A DNA stretch of 64,000 nt from Euphorbia lathyris (lineage: Eukaryota > Streptophyta > Magnoliopsida > Malpighiales > Euphorbiaceae). The notes under the pieces are model-generated. The model was not told the DNA's origin and made no database searches. It saw only the letters and a list, made by a program, of their open reading frames with translations. Both the position numbers and the translations under genes were made by a program. Each line of letters opens with the position of its first letter. Positions within the stretch are counted from its first letter, which is position 1. This document shows positions 12,262-22,110 of this stretch, in pieces. The stretch lies in assembly GCF_963576675.1 (NCBI RefSeq), contig NC_088913.1:91201001-91265000 (forward strand). The letters are read 5' to 3'.

Positions 12262-12437
12262 AAACAATAAAAGATCTGTCTTAAGATTGTAGACAAACGT
12301 AATTCTGTCTTAAGATTGTAGGATGTGATTAACTAAAAAATAAAACGAACACAGAAAAAACATATTAACAGTAAATAGAAAATCAAAATAATGGAGTTAG
12401 ACAAATCGCCTTAAAATCAAATTTTTCCAACACATTT
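12262..12437 (-). repeat. Copia-like LTR copy 3 (fragment)
   Basis: Shares the CTGTCTTAAGATTGTAGGATG-type segment and the CCAACA end with the copies at 9.3-10.3 kb but lacks the middle. This is the probable 5' LTR remnant of the minus-strand element. Confidence 0.5.
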
Positions 12438-12780
12438 TGGGTAATAAGCAATTTTATCCCTAACATCTAAAATGGTGCAATTTTATTCCTAACGTTGGAA
12501 TCGAAGAACAGTTTTATCATACTATTGTAAAACACAGATATCATATTTTTATTCCTTATTCTGCATCACTTGCATAACAATTCGTTCTAAAAAAAGATTT
12601 CATGTTTTAAATAATTTAATAATGAAATTTTAGATTAATATTTATAAATTCGATGAATTTTTTTTTAATATTTTTGTCTAATTCATACAAAAAGTCAGTA
12701 TGTTTTTTATATTTTAATTTTTTTCACATCCTAATATATGTTTGTGATTTGTTACTGATAAAATGATGCACATGTTTTTT
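12438..12780. mobile_element. Truncated Mutator-type MITE (same family as 37423-37628 and 59775-60362)
   Basis: Carries the CTAACATCTAAAATGGTGCAA phrase and the internal GCATAACAATTCGTTCT segment of the 588-bp copy at 59775. The opening GGGTTAAGG terminus and the right inverted arm are missing. Confidence 0.6.
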
Positions 12781-13093
12781 TAACTTACTTGTTTGCAACT
12801 AAGTGATCAATCGATTACATTTTATGTAAGTTTATGGGACTAATTGAATATTTTATACAAATTCAGGGACTTATCAGAACACTTTAAAAGTTTAATGGTC
12901 AATCAAATTTTTTAGATAAGTTCAGTAGATAAATGATATATTTTAAACTGTGTAAATGGATTAAAAAGAATTCTGATAGAGTATAAATGGATATAACTTT
13001 GATATAGTCCTATAAGTTTAAAATAAAATAAAAAAAATTAAAACAAAAGTTGATACGAAAACAACATTTCATAAAAAAAAAAAAAATAATAAT
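12781..13093. other. AT-rich interval, nothing recognised
   Basis: Low-complexity A/T-rich DNA with poly-A runs at about 13022-13090. No ORF or repeat end is seen. Confidence 0.4.
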
Positions 13094-13225
13094 AATGCAT
13101 GTTTACACTTTTAAACTTGGTAAGTTTTGTCTATACACATTATGAACTTTTAAAATAACTTATCACACATTTATAGTTCACTTTAAAAACTTATCACACA
13201 TCAATAGTTGGTTTTAAAACCCTAT
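13094..13225 (+). repeat. Left inverted repeat of a DNA element hosting the nest
   Basis: About 130 bp that recurs in reverse complement at 32731-32876. Both arms include the ACTTATCACACATTTATAGT motif in two or three slightly varied copies. The arms lie outside element D, so a DNA element was present before D inserted. Exact ends and target duplication could not be fixed. Confidence 0.6.
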
Positions 13226-13608
13226 TCTTTTTCTCTTCTCTTCAATTTCTCAGATTGTTTATCAATTTCATCAATTCATTTTATTTTTCCTCCTTACATC
13301 GTTCTGTTTTTCTTTTATTTTTCTTCTTTTCTTTGTTCAATAAGATTGTGTTAGATTACATATATTTTACAAGATCTCTTAATCTGCTTCAATTGCATTG
13401 GTTGTTTATTATCTTTTCATTTATAACATTTTCTGTTTTAGCAAGAGCAGAAATGATAGATCTTATACGTAAATCACTATATCTACGTGGTTGCAAAAGA
13501 AAGGACCGAGATCCAAAGATTCAGAAAAGTTTAAATGATGGAGATTGGATTACAAGTGCTTATCTGCAAATTTGGAGTTTTAAAAAGTATATGTTTCTGT
13601 TTGTTTTT
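13226..13608 (+). other. Possible captured gene fragment inside the inverted-repeat element
   Basis: A CT-rich leader-like stretch is followed by a T-rich tract ending TTTTCTGTTTTAG at about 13428-13440, which resembles a plant splice acceptor. After it comes an open stretch (13441-13600) with a basic peptide (MIDLIRKSLYLRGCKRKDRD). It is not recognised. Element D interrupts it at 13608 and the continuation (32078 onward) runs to an A tract like a poly(A) end. A transduplicated gene fragment is one reading; chance is another. Confidence 0.35.
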
Positions 13609-14462
13609 TGATGCAGCGTGGATTTCACTGAAATCGTGACGTGTTAGTTTTAATCGTAAACTAACAAAGATGTTCTTCTCTAGCTAAACTAGAAGGAGTG
13701 AATCCCAAGTTTCATGGACTAAATCCATAGGGATATGAAATCCCCATTGTTGAAGGTAAAAACCTTAACAAGCTTCTTGAAGAAGTTTAATATTTGATTG
13801 ATAAAAAGTTAACTATTACAATGAGAAAGAGATGAATTTATATCATTTCAAAAACCCTAATTGCCAAATTATATAAAGGGCAAATTACATACCTAATTAA
13901 AACATAAAGATAAGGGGTAAATGGGTTAATTAACAAGGGGTGGCATGGTTGGTAAATAGGGAATGGCATGGTTGTAATAAGGGAGTGGCAAAGGTGTAAA
14001 TAAGGAGTGGCAGAATTGTAAATAAGGAGGAAGCTGGAGTAAGGAGCAAGTTCCTTAAGCTGAAGGCACGCGGGGCATGCCTAATTCACCGCGAGGCGTG
14101 CCTAATTCCACGCGGGGTGCGCCTTGGCTGTTGAGCTCTTATCCAAATCTGTACTCATTATACGCGGGGCGTGCCCAATTCCACGCGGGGCGTGCCTTGC
14201 TGTTGAGCTCCTCTCTGGATCAGTACTCACTCTACGCGGGGCATGCCCAATTCCACGCGGGGCGTGCCTTGGCTGTTGAACTCTTCTCCGGATCAGACAC
14301 TCAAGTACGCGGAGCGTGCTATAATGTATGCGGGGCGTGCCTGATCTGTTGAGCTGTTATGTGGCCCTGTTTTGGCCTTTTTACCCGCTTGTTGCTCGTG
14401 CTTGGTCCTTCCTCTGACTTCCCTCGTAAGGACCCGATCCTAGGGAAAGATGCCCCGCATCA
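13609..14462 (-). repeat. Element D left LTR (3' LTR in element sense)
   Basis: 854 bp, TGATGCAG...CCGCATCA, inverted termini TGATG/CATCA. On the minus strand U3 lies to the right. About nine CpG-rich motifs of the type TACGCGGGGCGTGCC occur at 14067-14345. A TATA-like sequence lies at about 13869-13878. The right LTR lacks about 41-46 bp of the motif array, as expected from slippage or unequal exchange between motif copies. Confidence 0.9.
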
Positions 14463-14482
14463 TACACTCTCTCTTAAAAAGA
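14463..14482 (-). other. Element D polypurine tract
   Basis: The plus strand reads TACACTCTCTCTTAAAAAG right of the LTR, so the minus strand is a purine-rich tract ending just before the 3' LTR. Position and composition fit plus-strand priming. Confidence 0.65.
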
Positions 14483-15290
14483 ACTCGACCCCAAGTTGCT
14501 TGCCACATATTGATGAGACGTGTTCGTTGTGAATGAACCCAAGCCCTCAAATCGAACCAAAGTGTTGTTCGAGATGAATTCAAGAAGTCCACTCCACATA
14601 TTGTCGGACTCACCTTCTCCTCACGAGCTTTTCCCCATATCTCCATAAGTGCCTTACCCCGGACTTCATTTTTCGTGGTACTCATCCCCCAATCTCCACC
14701 AATCTCGGATGCTCTACCAACATCGAATGGTATGTCTTGGCGAAGCTTATCAAACCACTTCCCCATAACTACTTGGATGATCTTCCAACATCCCTCATTT
14801 GGTTGCACGGACCACCCATGGATCCTCTTGATCTCCCCATCACGAACTTGAGCAGTCAACACAATCTTCTTCCGCTCTTGGCCTACCTCAAATGGAAGGT
14901 CCCAACGACATGTTTCAACCCAATTAGGCTCAATCTCACACATGCTCTTCAAAACCCCAATATGGCTTTGAGCCGAATATGCCCGGACCTCTATATACCT
15001 CACGCCATCAACCCGGATGCTAAGCTCAATCTCCACTCGCTCATAGCCAACTTCGAATGCCATGTCCCGGTGCCATATATCAACCCAAATTGGAGCGATC
15101 CCTTGAGTACTCTTCACAACCCAAACATGATTTTGACTTGAATATGCCCGGACTTTGCTATCACTCATCCCACTAACTCGGCTATCATGCTCATTCTCTC
15201 ATTGTACATGGCCCACATCAAACGGAATATCCCGGCGACATTTGTCAACCCACATCATAGTGAACCAAGCACACACATAGTAGCTCCTCC
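14463..15290 (-). CDS. Element D ORF with four 165-bp in-frame repeats
   Basis: On the minus strand an open frame of about 240 codons (15168-14440) plus its upstream extension holds four units of exactly 165 bp (55 residues). Spacing is seen at 14735, 14900, 15065 and 15230 on the plus strand. Each unit carries a variant of the motif R/W-D-I-P-F-D-V-G. The last part runs into the LTR. I do not recognise the protein family. Unit length is a multiple of three, so reading frame survives repeat number change. An upstream stop breaks the first unit. It could be a remnant of an element-specific ORF; there is no sign of RT or integrase. Confidence 0.5.
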
Positions 15291-16253
15291 CTCACCTTGT
15301 GTTAACAATCCCGGAACTTCAAGACTTGCCACTTTACTAACTTGGCCATTGTTCTCCAAGCCTTGAATTCCGTCAATCTTTTCAACATCTCTCCGGTGGC
15401 TCTTCCCCTTCATCAAAGACTTCATAAACCCCACTCTTTTCATCACAAGATCGCTTCTCATTGACTCCTTATGAAGTTGATGCTTCCTCAACAAGCACAA
15501 CACATATCCGCACACATTCATGTCAATAAGGCACACAATAGTGAATTCCGGATTTACCAAGTCTTGACTTCCTTCCATCTTCTCTATATTCCCCGGGAAG
15601 CCATTCCCCCTCAACAAACAGTCACCAAAGCCCACAACAAGATCAACCCTCATGGTCCCATCATAGGAAATGTCCTCCCTCAACATAAAGTTCACATCCC
15701 TCACAACAAGCTTTCCTCTTGTAGGCTTATCATAGGGAAGGTTCTCACTTAACATAGAGTCCACATTCCTCACGACAAGATCATCTCTCATGGGCTCATC
15801 ATAGGGAATGTTCTCCCTCAACATGAAGCTCACACTCCTCAAAACAAGATCACCTCTCATGGGCTCATCATAGGAAAGATCCTCCCTCAACATAAAACTC
15901 CCATTTCTCATGACAAGATCACCCCTCATGGGCTCATCATAGGAAAGATCCTCCCTCAACATGCACATCCAACATTCCAACACAAATATTTCAACAAAGC
16001 ACAAAAGAATAAGTTCAGATTTTACCAAGTAAGAGACTTGATTCCTTTGCATGTGGCATGTGCTAGGTGTCTTGGTGTTATCAATAGGCATCATGTCGCA
16101 ACCTTTATCCTCCTTTTTTGAGTTCAACTCACCATATGTAGAGCTAGGTGCACTATCTCCCGGATCCCATGTTATGTTAGGTGGTAGTTTCCTCAAAGGT
16201 GGAAGCCCTTTAGGTGGCTTATTGAAAGACATGTGCTTGTCACCCTCAAACAT
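15255..16253 (-). CDS. Element D ORF with protease-RT linker-like start and five 69-bp in-frame repeats
   Basis: Open frame of 332 codons. Near the start is a KGLPPLRKLPPNITW-type segment, reminiscent of the GLPPLR linker that precedes RT in gypsy polyproteins. RT does not follow. Instead five tandem units of 69 bp (23 residues; plus-strand starts 15649, 15718, 15787, 15856, 15925) encode variants of FMLREDLSYDEPMRGDLV. The C-terminal part is not recognised. This looks like replacement of the enzymatic region by repeats in a non-autonomous element. Expression and function are unknown. Confidence 0.55.
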   Translation of the reverse strand: MFEGDKHMSFNKPPKGLPPLRKLPPNITWDPGDSAPSSTYGELNSKKEDKGCDMMPIDNTKTPSTCHMQRNQVSYLVKSELILLCFVEIFVLECWMCMLREDLSYDEPMRGDLVMRNGSFMLREDLSYDEPMRGDLVLRSVSFMLRENIPYDEPMRDDLVVRNVDSMLSENLPYDKPTRGKLVVRDVNFMLREDISYDGTMRVDLVVGFGDCLLRGNGFPGNIEKMEGSQDLVNPEFTIVCLIDMNVCGYVLCLLRKHQLHKESMRSDLVMKRVGFMKSLMKGKSHRRDVEKIDGIQGLENNGQVSKVASLEVPGLLTQGEGGATMCVLGSL

Positions 16254-18054
16254 CGGCTCAACTTTGCTCTTTCCCTTCTCAATCGCATTCTCTTCTTAGT
16301 TTTAGCTTCATTAAGAGAAAGGTTAGGTAAACCATCCACCAAACCCAAGTCATTACGAACCGACATTTCTTCTGTGCCACCAAGGCATCCATTCTCACTC
16401 AACTTCCAAGTTGGATAAGCTCTCAAGGTGGTCTTCCTCCTCTCAACCTCATTCTCCTCTTTGGATTTGACTTCATTAGGAGAGTGGCTAGCTAATTCCT
16501 CCATGGAACCCAAGTCAAGATGATTCAATGTCTTATTTGTTTCACCAATGCACCCATTCATATTCAACTCCCGAGTTGGACAATCTTCCAAAGTGGTCTC
16601 CGTTTTCTTACTAGGAGAACTCTTTAAAGGTGTAAGGACATATCGGATTCCGCTTTTGCGTATGGTGTAGGTGTTGCTTCTTCCCGCATGTGAGGCATCA
16701 CAGTCAAATTGCCATGGCCTACTAAGTAGCACATCACAAGCACCCATCTCCACAACATCACACATAGCTTCATCCCCATAAGCTCCAATAGTGAAAGGAA
16801 CTTTACACCAATGAGTAACTTGAAGCTTCTCCACCTCGCTGACCCAACCAAGGCGGTAAGGTCTAGGATGTGGTTCGGGAACCAAGCCAAACTTGCTCAT
16901 AACGAACCGACTAATGATATTCACTTGGCTTCCTCCATCGATCACCATCTCACACTTCTTCCCAAGAACTAAGCATCGAGTTCTAAGTAATTGATGACGT
17001 TGGCTAGGCTCCTCTTCACTAGGCATTGGCACCCTAGTCACCAAATACACATTATGCTCATTTCCATCATCATCAACTTCATAAGTGTCTTCATCTTGGC
17101 TCCACTCTACACTTCTCGACTCATCCTCATCTTGGAACCGATTTTCTTCATCATCACAAGCATCTTCATTTCGGTCCCACCCAACATTCTCCGACTCATA
17201 GTCATCTCGAAACCGACCTTCATTATACTCATAAGTGTCTTTGTTTCGGTTCCACCCAATATTTCCCAACTCATTGTCATCTCGGAACCGATCTTCCTCA
17301 TCATCATAAGCTTCTTTGCTTCGGTTCCACTCTACGTTTCCCAACTCATCATCATGATGGAATCTACCTCCATCATACTCATAGATATCTTCGTTGTAGT
17401 TGCGTTCAACATCCTCCAACTCATTTTCACAATAGAATCTACTTTCATTATCTTCATAAGGAGCCCCGTGTCGATCCCACTCAACACACTGACGCCCACT
17501 CTCATCATAGTAGACCCCATCTTCGTCTTCCCCATAAGCGGCCCCATATTGGTTCCACTCAATGCTTCGACGTTCATCCTCCCCATGGTAAACTCTACCA
17601 TCTTCATCATAATCAAACTCATTTGCACTATGACAAAGTTCACCATCCTCACATATTTCATCTTCGGAAGTGTGCTCTCTCTCTTCAACTTCATCCTTGA
17701 ATTCACCTTCACAATAAGCATGTTCAACATTCCCTTCTAGCTTATTCTCGGATTGGTTCTCCTCTTCGTCAATCTCCTCTTCTAACCCCTCTTCTTCATG
17801 GTTGTATTCAAATTCATTTCCATCTTCATCCACGATCCGTCTTTTCCCACGAATTTTCGTTTCCTTCCACTTCTCTTCATAATTCGAACCGACTAATTCA
17901 CGTGCCAAGTCGCCCGACTCAAAAGACATACTATAACTCAATATGGTAGAACCACCGACATCTCTCCCATCACCATAGCCATCAATCTCCACACATAAAC
18001 TAAATTCATCTTTCTCCTTAAAGAGATTAATAAGCCTAAACTCCTTCTCCCCCT
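16193..18054 (-). pseudogene. Element D acidic-repeat plus gypsy-type protease region
   Basis: The open frame reads leftwards. First comes a Glu/Asp-rich segment, then about seven units of 25 residues (75 bp; spacing seen at 17170, 17245, 17320) with W-N-R and R-F-R-D-D signatures. An aspartic protease-like domain follows: the MVIDGGSQVNIIS motif near 16920, then LLSRPWQFD near 16720. The D-G-G triad is where most retropepsins have D-T-G or D-S-G. The frame's first 40 codons (18055-18175) belong to the inserted solo LTR, not to this gene. Coding continues to the right of that insertion at 20732-20887. Family: Ty3/gypsy protease by motif; the acidic repeats are not recognised. Confidence 0.65.
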
Positions 18055-18184
18055 TGTAGACACCGAGTCGGAGGACGTGTGACGAAAACCCATAACAAGA
18101 CGGTTGGAGCAGTTGATTCCGATAATTTAAACAACAAAAATCACGAAAGGGTCCGTAAGGGTTACGTGTCGTCAAGTTTACGGC

Positions 18185-18455
18185 TCACGAGTGCTCAGCG
18201 GCGTTGGGCGAGCGCCTAGCGGCAGCCGGCGAGCGCCCGACGGCAGTTGAGCACGCACCCAGCAGCGCAGGGCGCACGCCCAGCGGCAGCTGGGCGTGGA
18301 CGCCCAACAACGTTGGGTGAACGCCCAACATCCGTTGGGCGAACGCCTAACGTCTGTTGGGCGCGCGCCCAACAGAAGTTGGGCGTTCGCCCAACTGATG
18401 TTGGGCGTCCGCCCAACCTGTTTTGGGCGTCGCCCAACTCTCGTCGGACGATGCC
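18185..18455 (+). repeat. Array of GC-rich palindromic units upstream of the TATA box
   Basis: About nine to ten units of 24-30 bp, each a dyad of the type GTTGGGCG-NN-CGCCCAAC. The copy at about 18357-18374 is a perfect palindrome. Arms are constant and loops and linkers vary. The array is far more GC- and CpG-rich than its surroundings and ends about 25 bp before a second hairpin holding the TATA box. Likely U3 enhancer-type repeats or a silencing target; the function is inferred. Confidence 0.8.
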
Positions 18456-18466
18456 CAAAACTTATG

Positions 18467-18497
18467 GGGATCCGTGCCTATAAAAGGCACGGATCCC
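18467..18497 (+). promoter_or_regulatory. TATA box in the loop of a perfect 12-bp hairpin
   Basis: GGGATCCGTGCC (18467-18478), TATAAAA (18479-18485), GGCACGGATCCC (18486-18497). The arms are perfect complements and the 7-nt loop is exactly the TATA element. This is the probable U3/R core promoter of the solo LTR. Confidence 0.75.
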
Positions 18498-19353
18498 TAT
18501 GAATTTTGGGGGAGGATTTTTGGGACTCTCTCACTCTAAAATATTTTTTAGAGAGAGTCATTTTTTTTCTATAAAAATCCGAATTTCCTAAAAGTTAAAT
18601 ATTTTACCAAAACATCAAAAACACCGAAAAATCATAATTCGTGGAATCAACCGACACCAGCTGTCAATACCGATCTTGAGGTATTATCCGAGGACTAGAC
18701 TCATTTTTATTTATTTCGTTTATTTGTTTATTTGTTTATTTCCTTTATAGTTTTTATTTATTTGGTTAGTTATTTATTTATCACGTTTTATTGATTATTC
18801 CGTATTTATTTAATTTTTCGTCTCGCAATAAATAAACGTTTGGGTTTGTTTTGAAATAAAAAAACCTCGTTTTAACATCCCAATACGAACCGTGATCTGA
18901 TTTAAGGGTAGTTCGGGATTAAAATATTGTAATTATAAGTTTTAAAAATATTTCTAAATAACGTTTAAAAATAAAACATCGTTTTAAGAGTCTCCGTTAT
19001 AGACTATGATCCAATTTGGGTAGTTCGGAGGTCCAAAACGATAGAATAGATCTAATCTAAAGTGTTTGAATAAATCTGGAAAGTATAGGACTGCTGTTGA
19101 TATTCTGCCTTTTCTGTCACTAACAGTAGATTAGCGACAGATTTTCCGTCGGTAATCTGCTGGAATCCGAAAATTATCATTTTAAACCCATTTTCTCCAC
19201 TTTTTGGCATTTGATTCTTGTATATATAAGTATATAATTATGTAATGTATTTATGAAAATTATTTTTGGGTCCTATAACTATTAATTATGTATTATATAG
19301 CTATATATTTCATATTTGGAACTTAATTCATTTTGATTTGGTTTTGTAAAGTA

Positions 19354-19398
<45 letters not shown>
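19354..19398. repeat. (TA)n microsatellite
   Basis: About 22 uninterrupted TA units inside the solo LTR, flanked by other AT-rich DNA. Confidence 0.9.
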
Positions 19399-19401
<3 letters not shown>

Positions 19402-20731
19402 TTTGGGTTATTTGGGTTATATTAGCTATTATTAGGTGAAATCATTTTGGGATAAATGATATTCTCTTATTTTGGAGTTTTGCCCATTATTTTTCTTAGC
19501 TTTAGGATAAAGAAGGTATTATATTTAGTATTTCCTATTTTCATTATTATACATATACTTAATAATATAATATAGTATCTTTTATTTATTTTTCTTTAAA
19601 TCTATAGATATATCATTATTTTTAGTTAAAAATGTATATATAAATATGTATATATTCTTTTTCTTATTCTTTTGAAACTTATGGGTATATATTTTAAATG
19701 AGTTTTACTTGGTGAATTTTGGTTTAATTAATTCATTATTGTGATTATGTTTAAGTGAGGGGTAAATTGAGTGAAAAATGAGAAAATAAACCACAAAAAG
19801 AGATTTCAACTTGATTATTTACACTTAAGTTTTCTAGAAGTTCCTAATGTAAATAAAAAGCTTTTTTTTTATCATTTTAAACCATTTCCTAAAATATCAC
19901 GTTTTAAAACCTTAATTCGTTCCAACGACGGATTAAGCGAACCTTGTAATTAAAATTGTTTTTTATTGTAAATAACGGAGTTTTGAATCGTTTTCTCAAT
20001 TAAAAGGTTTTGTACAAAAATAAATGGACTTGTATGCTTAATCACATTTTTGGTTAAAACTTTTTGTTCAAACGTTTTCACATGCTCGAGTCGTTCCAAC
20101 GGCGATTCGAGTGAACATCATGTAAATTGACGGGATTTTGAAACGTACTTAAATCGTTCCAACGGCGATTGAGATACGAACCATGTAAATAAACTCGTTT
20201 TTGGGAGTGAGATTAATTTAGATTTAATGTATAACTTAAGACACAATCACACTGTGAATAAATCAATTCTTTTCTCTCCCTCTCCCTCCTATATACTTTA
20301 AATTTATGCAAAATGGGTGATTCTTTACTAAAATGACTTTCAATAACATGCTCAAAACGGTTTTCAAAGCGAGAAAGAAAATGTTTCAAATGAATTTTAA
20401 ACTTAAAGAAATATGCGATTAGTCCGTTATCGCCTAACACGCTAAGTAGGAGGCCGGTGGTTCATAACCGGGCGATGTTGGGGTGCCTAGTAGCCTTTCT
20501 CCGGAAAGGAGCTAGCCTTCTCGGCTCGTACCTAAGTTTCCCGAACCCACACCGGTCTCCCGCAAGGGATCGGTGTTCATTTTCCCATTCGTGGGTGGCG
20601 ACTCTTCCATACTCCAGGCTCCGGTCCTGCCGAGCAGCTTGATTCCGCGATTGGTTGCTTTCGACGCCAATCACAGCATCTGTCATCAACGGTGTCCACC
20701 CCCCGGGCGAGGCCGCGGCACCTACACCCCT

Positions 20732-20887
20732 CTTCAAGACAAATATCCTTAATGTCCTTAAGCATACATATATGGCTATTTCTAAGGGGCATTTCATCAA
20801 ACACTTGGGGAGTACCCTCCTCAACATCGGTTTCCTCAAAACTTCCACTTCTCAATCCCCACTCCTCATTCACATATGCATTTAAAT
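20732..20887 (-). pseudogene. Element D coding segment between solo LTR and CACTA insertion
   Basis: The minus-strand frame here (…FDEMPLRNSHICMLKDIKD…) joins the 16193-18054 frame when the solo LTR is skipped, and joins 22111 onward when the CACTA element is skipped. It is part of D's gag/pre-protease region. No domain is recognised. Confidence 0.55.
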
Positions 20888-22107
20888 CACTACAAGAATT
20901 CAAGCTTGTTGTGACAATTTAATTTGTCAAAATAAGTTATATTTTTGTCATAAGAAACTTCTTGTTACAAAGTATTTTGTCACCATCCTAGTCACAATAA
21001 GCCCATCTTAATAAGTTTTTAGTGACAAAATTGTATTACCTCATAATTAGTTTTTAATTATTGTTACAACTATAATTTGTCATTAATCTAGCTATTATGA
21101 CAAAATTTAAATAACCGTGAAATATGATTTATTGTGACTACATAATGTAGTAAGAAAAATATTACATACACACCCCCATACGCAAATGCACATTGGGCTT
21201 GCAGCGTGTACAACACAGGCCCAACTCGCTAAATCGTATATCTTATATTAATCTCTGACACACCTCCACATGAAAATGCCCATTGGGCTTCCAGCATGTA
21301 CAACGCAGGCCCAACCCGCCATGTGTTTTTAATTCTACAAATTTATGAGGTTGCCAGGACTCGAACCCTTCGACCGTTTGGTCCAAGCAACTCTAATACC
21401 ATGTCATGGAACCGTTTGAACTAAAAGCTCAAGATGATTAAGGCTTAATCGTATATCTTATATTAATCTCTGACACATTCTAATCCCCAAATAAATATGA
21501 AAATTTGTAAATTGATTTCCGAAACAATATATTAGTCTAATTTGATAAATATTACTGTCATAATTTGGTTTTGTTTTTTCATTTTTTTACTAATTGTAAT
21601 TTTGTCATAATAAGTACATTAATTGCGAAAACAGTTATTTTATCGTATGAATGTTTCGTTACATCTTTATATATTTATGACAAAAATGACGTGGCAATTT
21701 GTTTTTACCATAATACGTTTAAGTTCTACTTTCTTGTGATAAATATTTCGACAAAATATTTTTTTCTCACGATTTTTTTTGGTTTTTTTACCTTTTCTTA
21801 CTAATTATTATTTGATCACAATAAATACATTAGTTGTGATAAAAAAAATTATTTTTACGTATGAATTTTTGTCACAACCTTATGTATTTATGACAAAAAT
21901 GTGTCACAATTTTTTTTTGTCATAATATTGGTTGACTGGTGCTTTATTGTGATAAATATTTGGACGAAACATTATTTTGTCATAATTTTGTTTGGAATTT
22001 TCACATTTTTTACTAATTATTTTTTTGTCACAATAAGTACATTAATTGTGATAAAAGTTATTTTGTCAGACGAATTTTCGTCACAATATTAGATATTTGT
22101 TGTAGTG
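20888..22107. mobile_element. Non-autonomous CACTA (En/Spm-type) transposon
   Basis: 1220 bp. Starts CACTACAAGAATTC and ends TTTGTTGTAGTG, the classic CACTA terminal inverted repeat. A 3-bp target duplication AAT is present (20885-20887, 22108-22110). Subterminal DNA holds many copies of TTTGTCACAAT and TTTGTCATAA in both orientations, as expected for transposase-binding subterminal repeats. No transposase is encoded. It carries a TRIM-like insertion. Confidence 0.85.
21160..21478 (-). mobile_element. TRIM-like miniature LTR retrotransposon, partial
   Basis: The phrase TATATCTTATATTAATCTCTGACA occurs twice (about 21236-21260 and 21451-21475). On the minus strand the right copy is bounded TGTCAGAG...CATGACA (21402-21475, 74 bp) and is followed by TGGTATTAGAG, close to the tRNA-Met primer site. 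A duplicated ATTGGGCTTCCAGC-type segment lies to the left. No coding. The left LTR is only partly preserved. Confidence 0.5.
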
Positions 22108-22110
22108 AAT

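Larger units (their letters stand above)
9232..12437 (-). mobile_element. Degenerate copia-like LTR element, minus orientation, little coding left
   Basis: The left side holds two LTR-like copies in tandem: 9232-9772, with TGTTGGAAA...TTTCCAACA termini, and 9780-10256, which lacks the first part. A third partial copy lies at about 12262-12437. Right after CCAACA at 10256 comes ATCCCCCACATG. Read on the minus strand this is a GTGGGGGAT tract directly before TGTTGG, a typical copia polypurine tract, so the element runs on the minus strand. The 2 kb between (10257-12261) has only short ORFs and no recognisable RT or integrase. It may be a non-autonomous or internally deleted copy. Copia assignment rests on LTR and PPT style only. 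Confidence 0.6.
18055..20726 (+). mobile_element. Solo LTR of a large LTR retrotransposon, inserted in element D
   Basis: 2672 bp from TGTAGACACC to GGCACCTACA, with inverted termini TGTAG/CTACA and a perfect target duplication CCCCT (18050-18054, 20727-20731). No internal domain is present, so it is a solo LTR. The TATA box at 18479 fixes the plus orientation. A GC-rich dyad array precedes the TATA and a GC-rich segment with ACTCTTCC and CCCGGGCGAGG phrases ends the LTR. The great length suggests a chromovirus such as Tekay/Del, but this is inference. It splits D's minus-strand reading frame. Confidence 0.85.

Noticed and set aside
14737..15141. Plus-strand 134-codon frame
   Set aside because: Opposite strand of the 165-bp repeat ORF of D, which has the better case because repeats keep a common motif on the minus strand.
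16991..17740. Plus-strand 249-codon frame rich in Ile, Phe and Ser
   Set aside because: Exact reverse of the acidic repeat region of D; Asp/Glu codons read backwards give such residues. It is a shadow frame.
18055..18175. N-terminal 40 codons of the long minus-strand frame ending at 16193
   Set aside because: They lie inside the solo LTR (TSD CCCCT at 18050-18054), so the frame there is accidental. The real coding continues at 20732-20887.
18185..18455. CRISPR-like array
   Set aside because: Units are self-complementary with short variable linkers, inside a plant LTR with a TATA box. There are no uniform spacers and no cas genes.
18178..18502. Overlapping frames on both strands across the GC-rich palindrome array
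   Set aside because: Palindromic repeats without stops create open frames in several phases. No independent coding evidence.
21340..21380. tRNA gene from a GGTTCGAGTCC B-box on the minus strand
   Set aside because: No cloverleaf or anticodon arm can be formed; the motif is inside the TRIM-like element.
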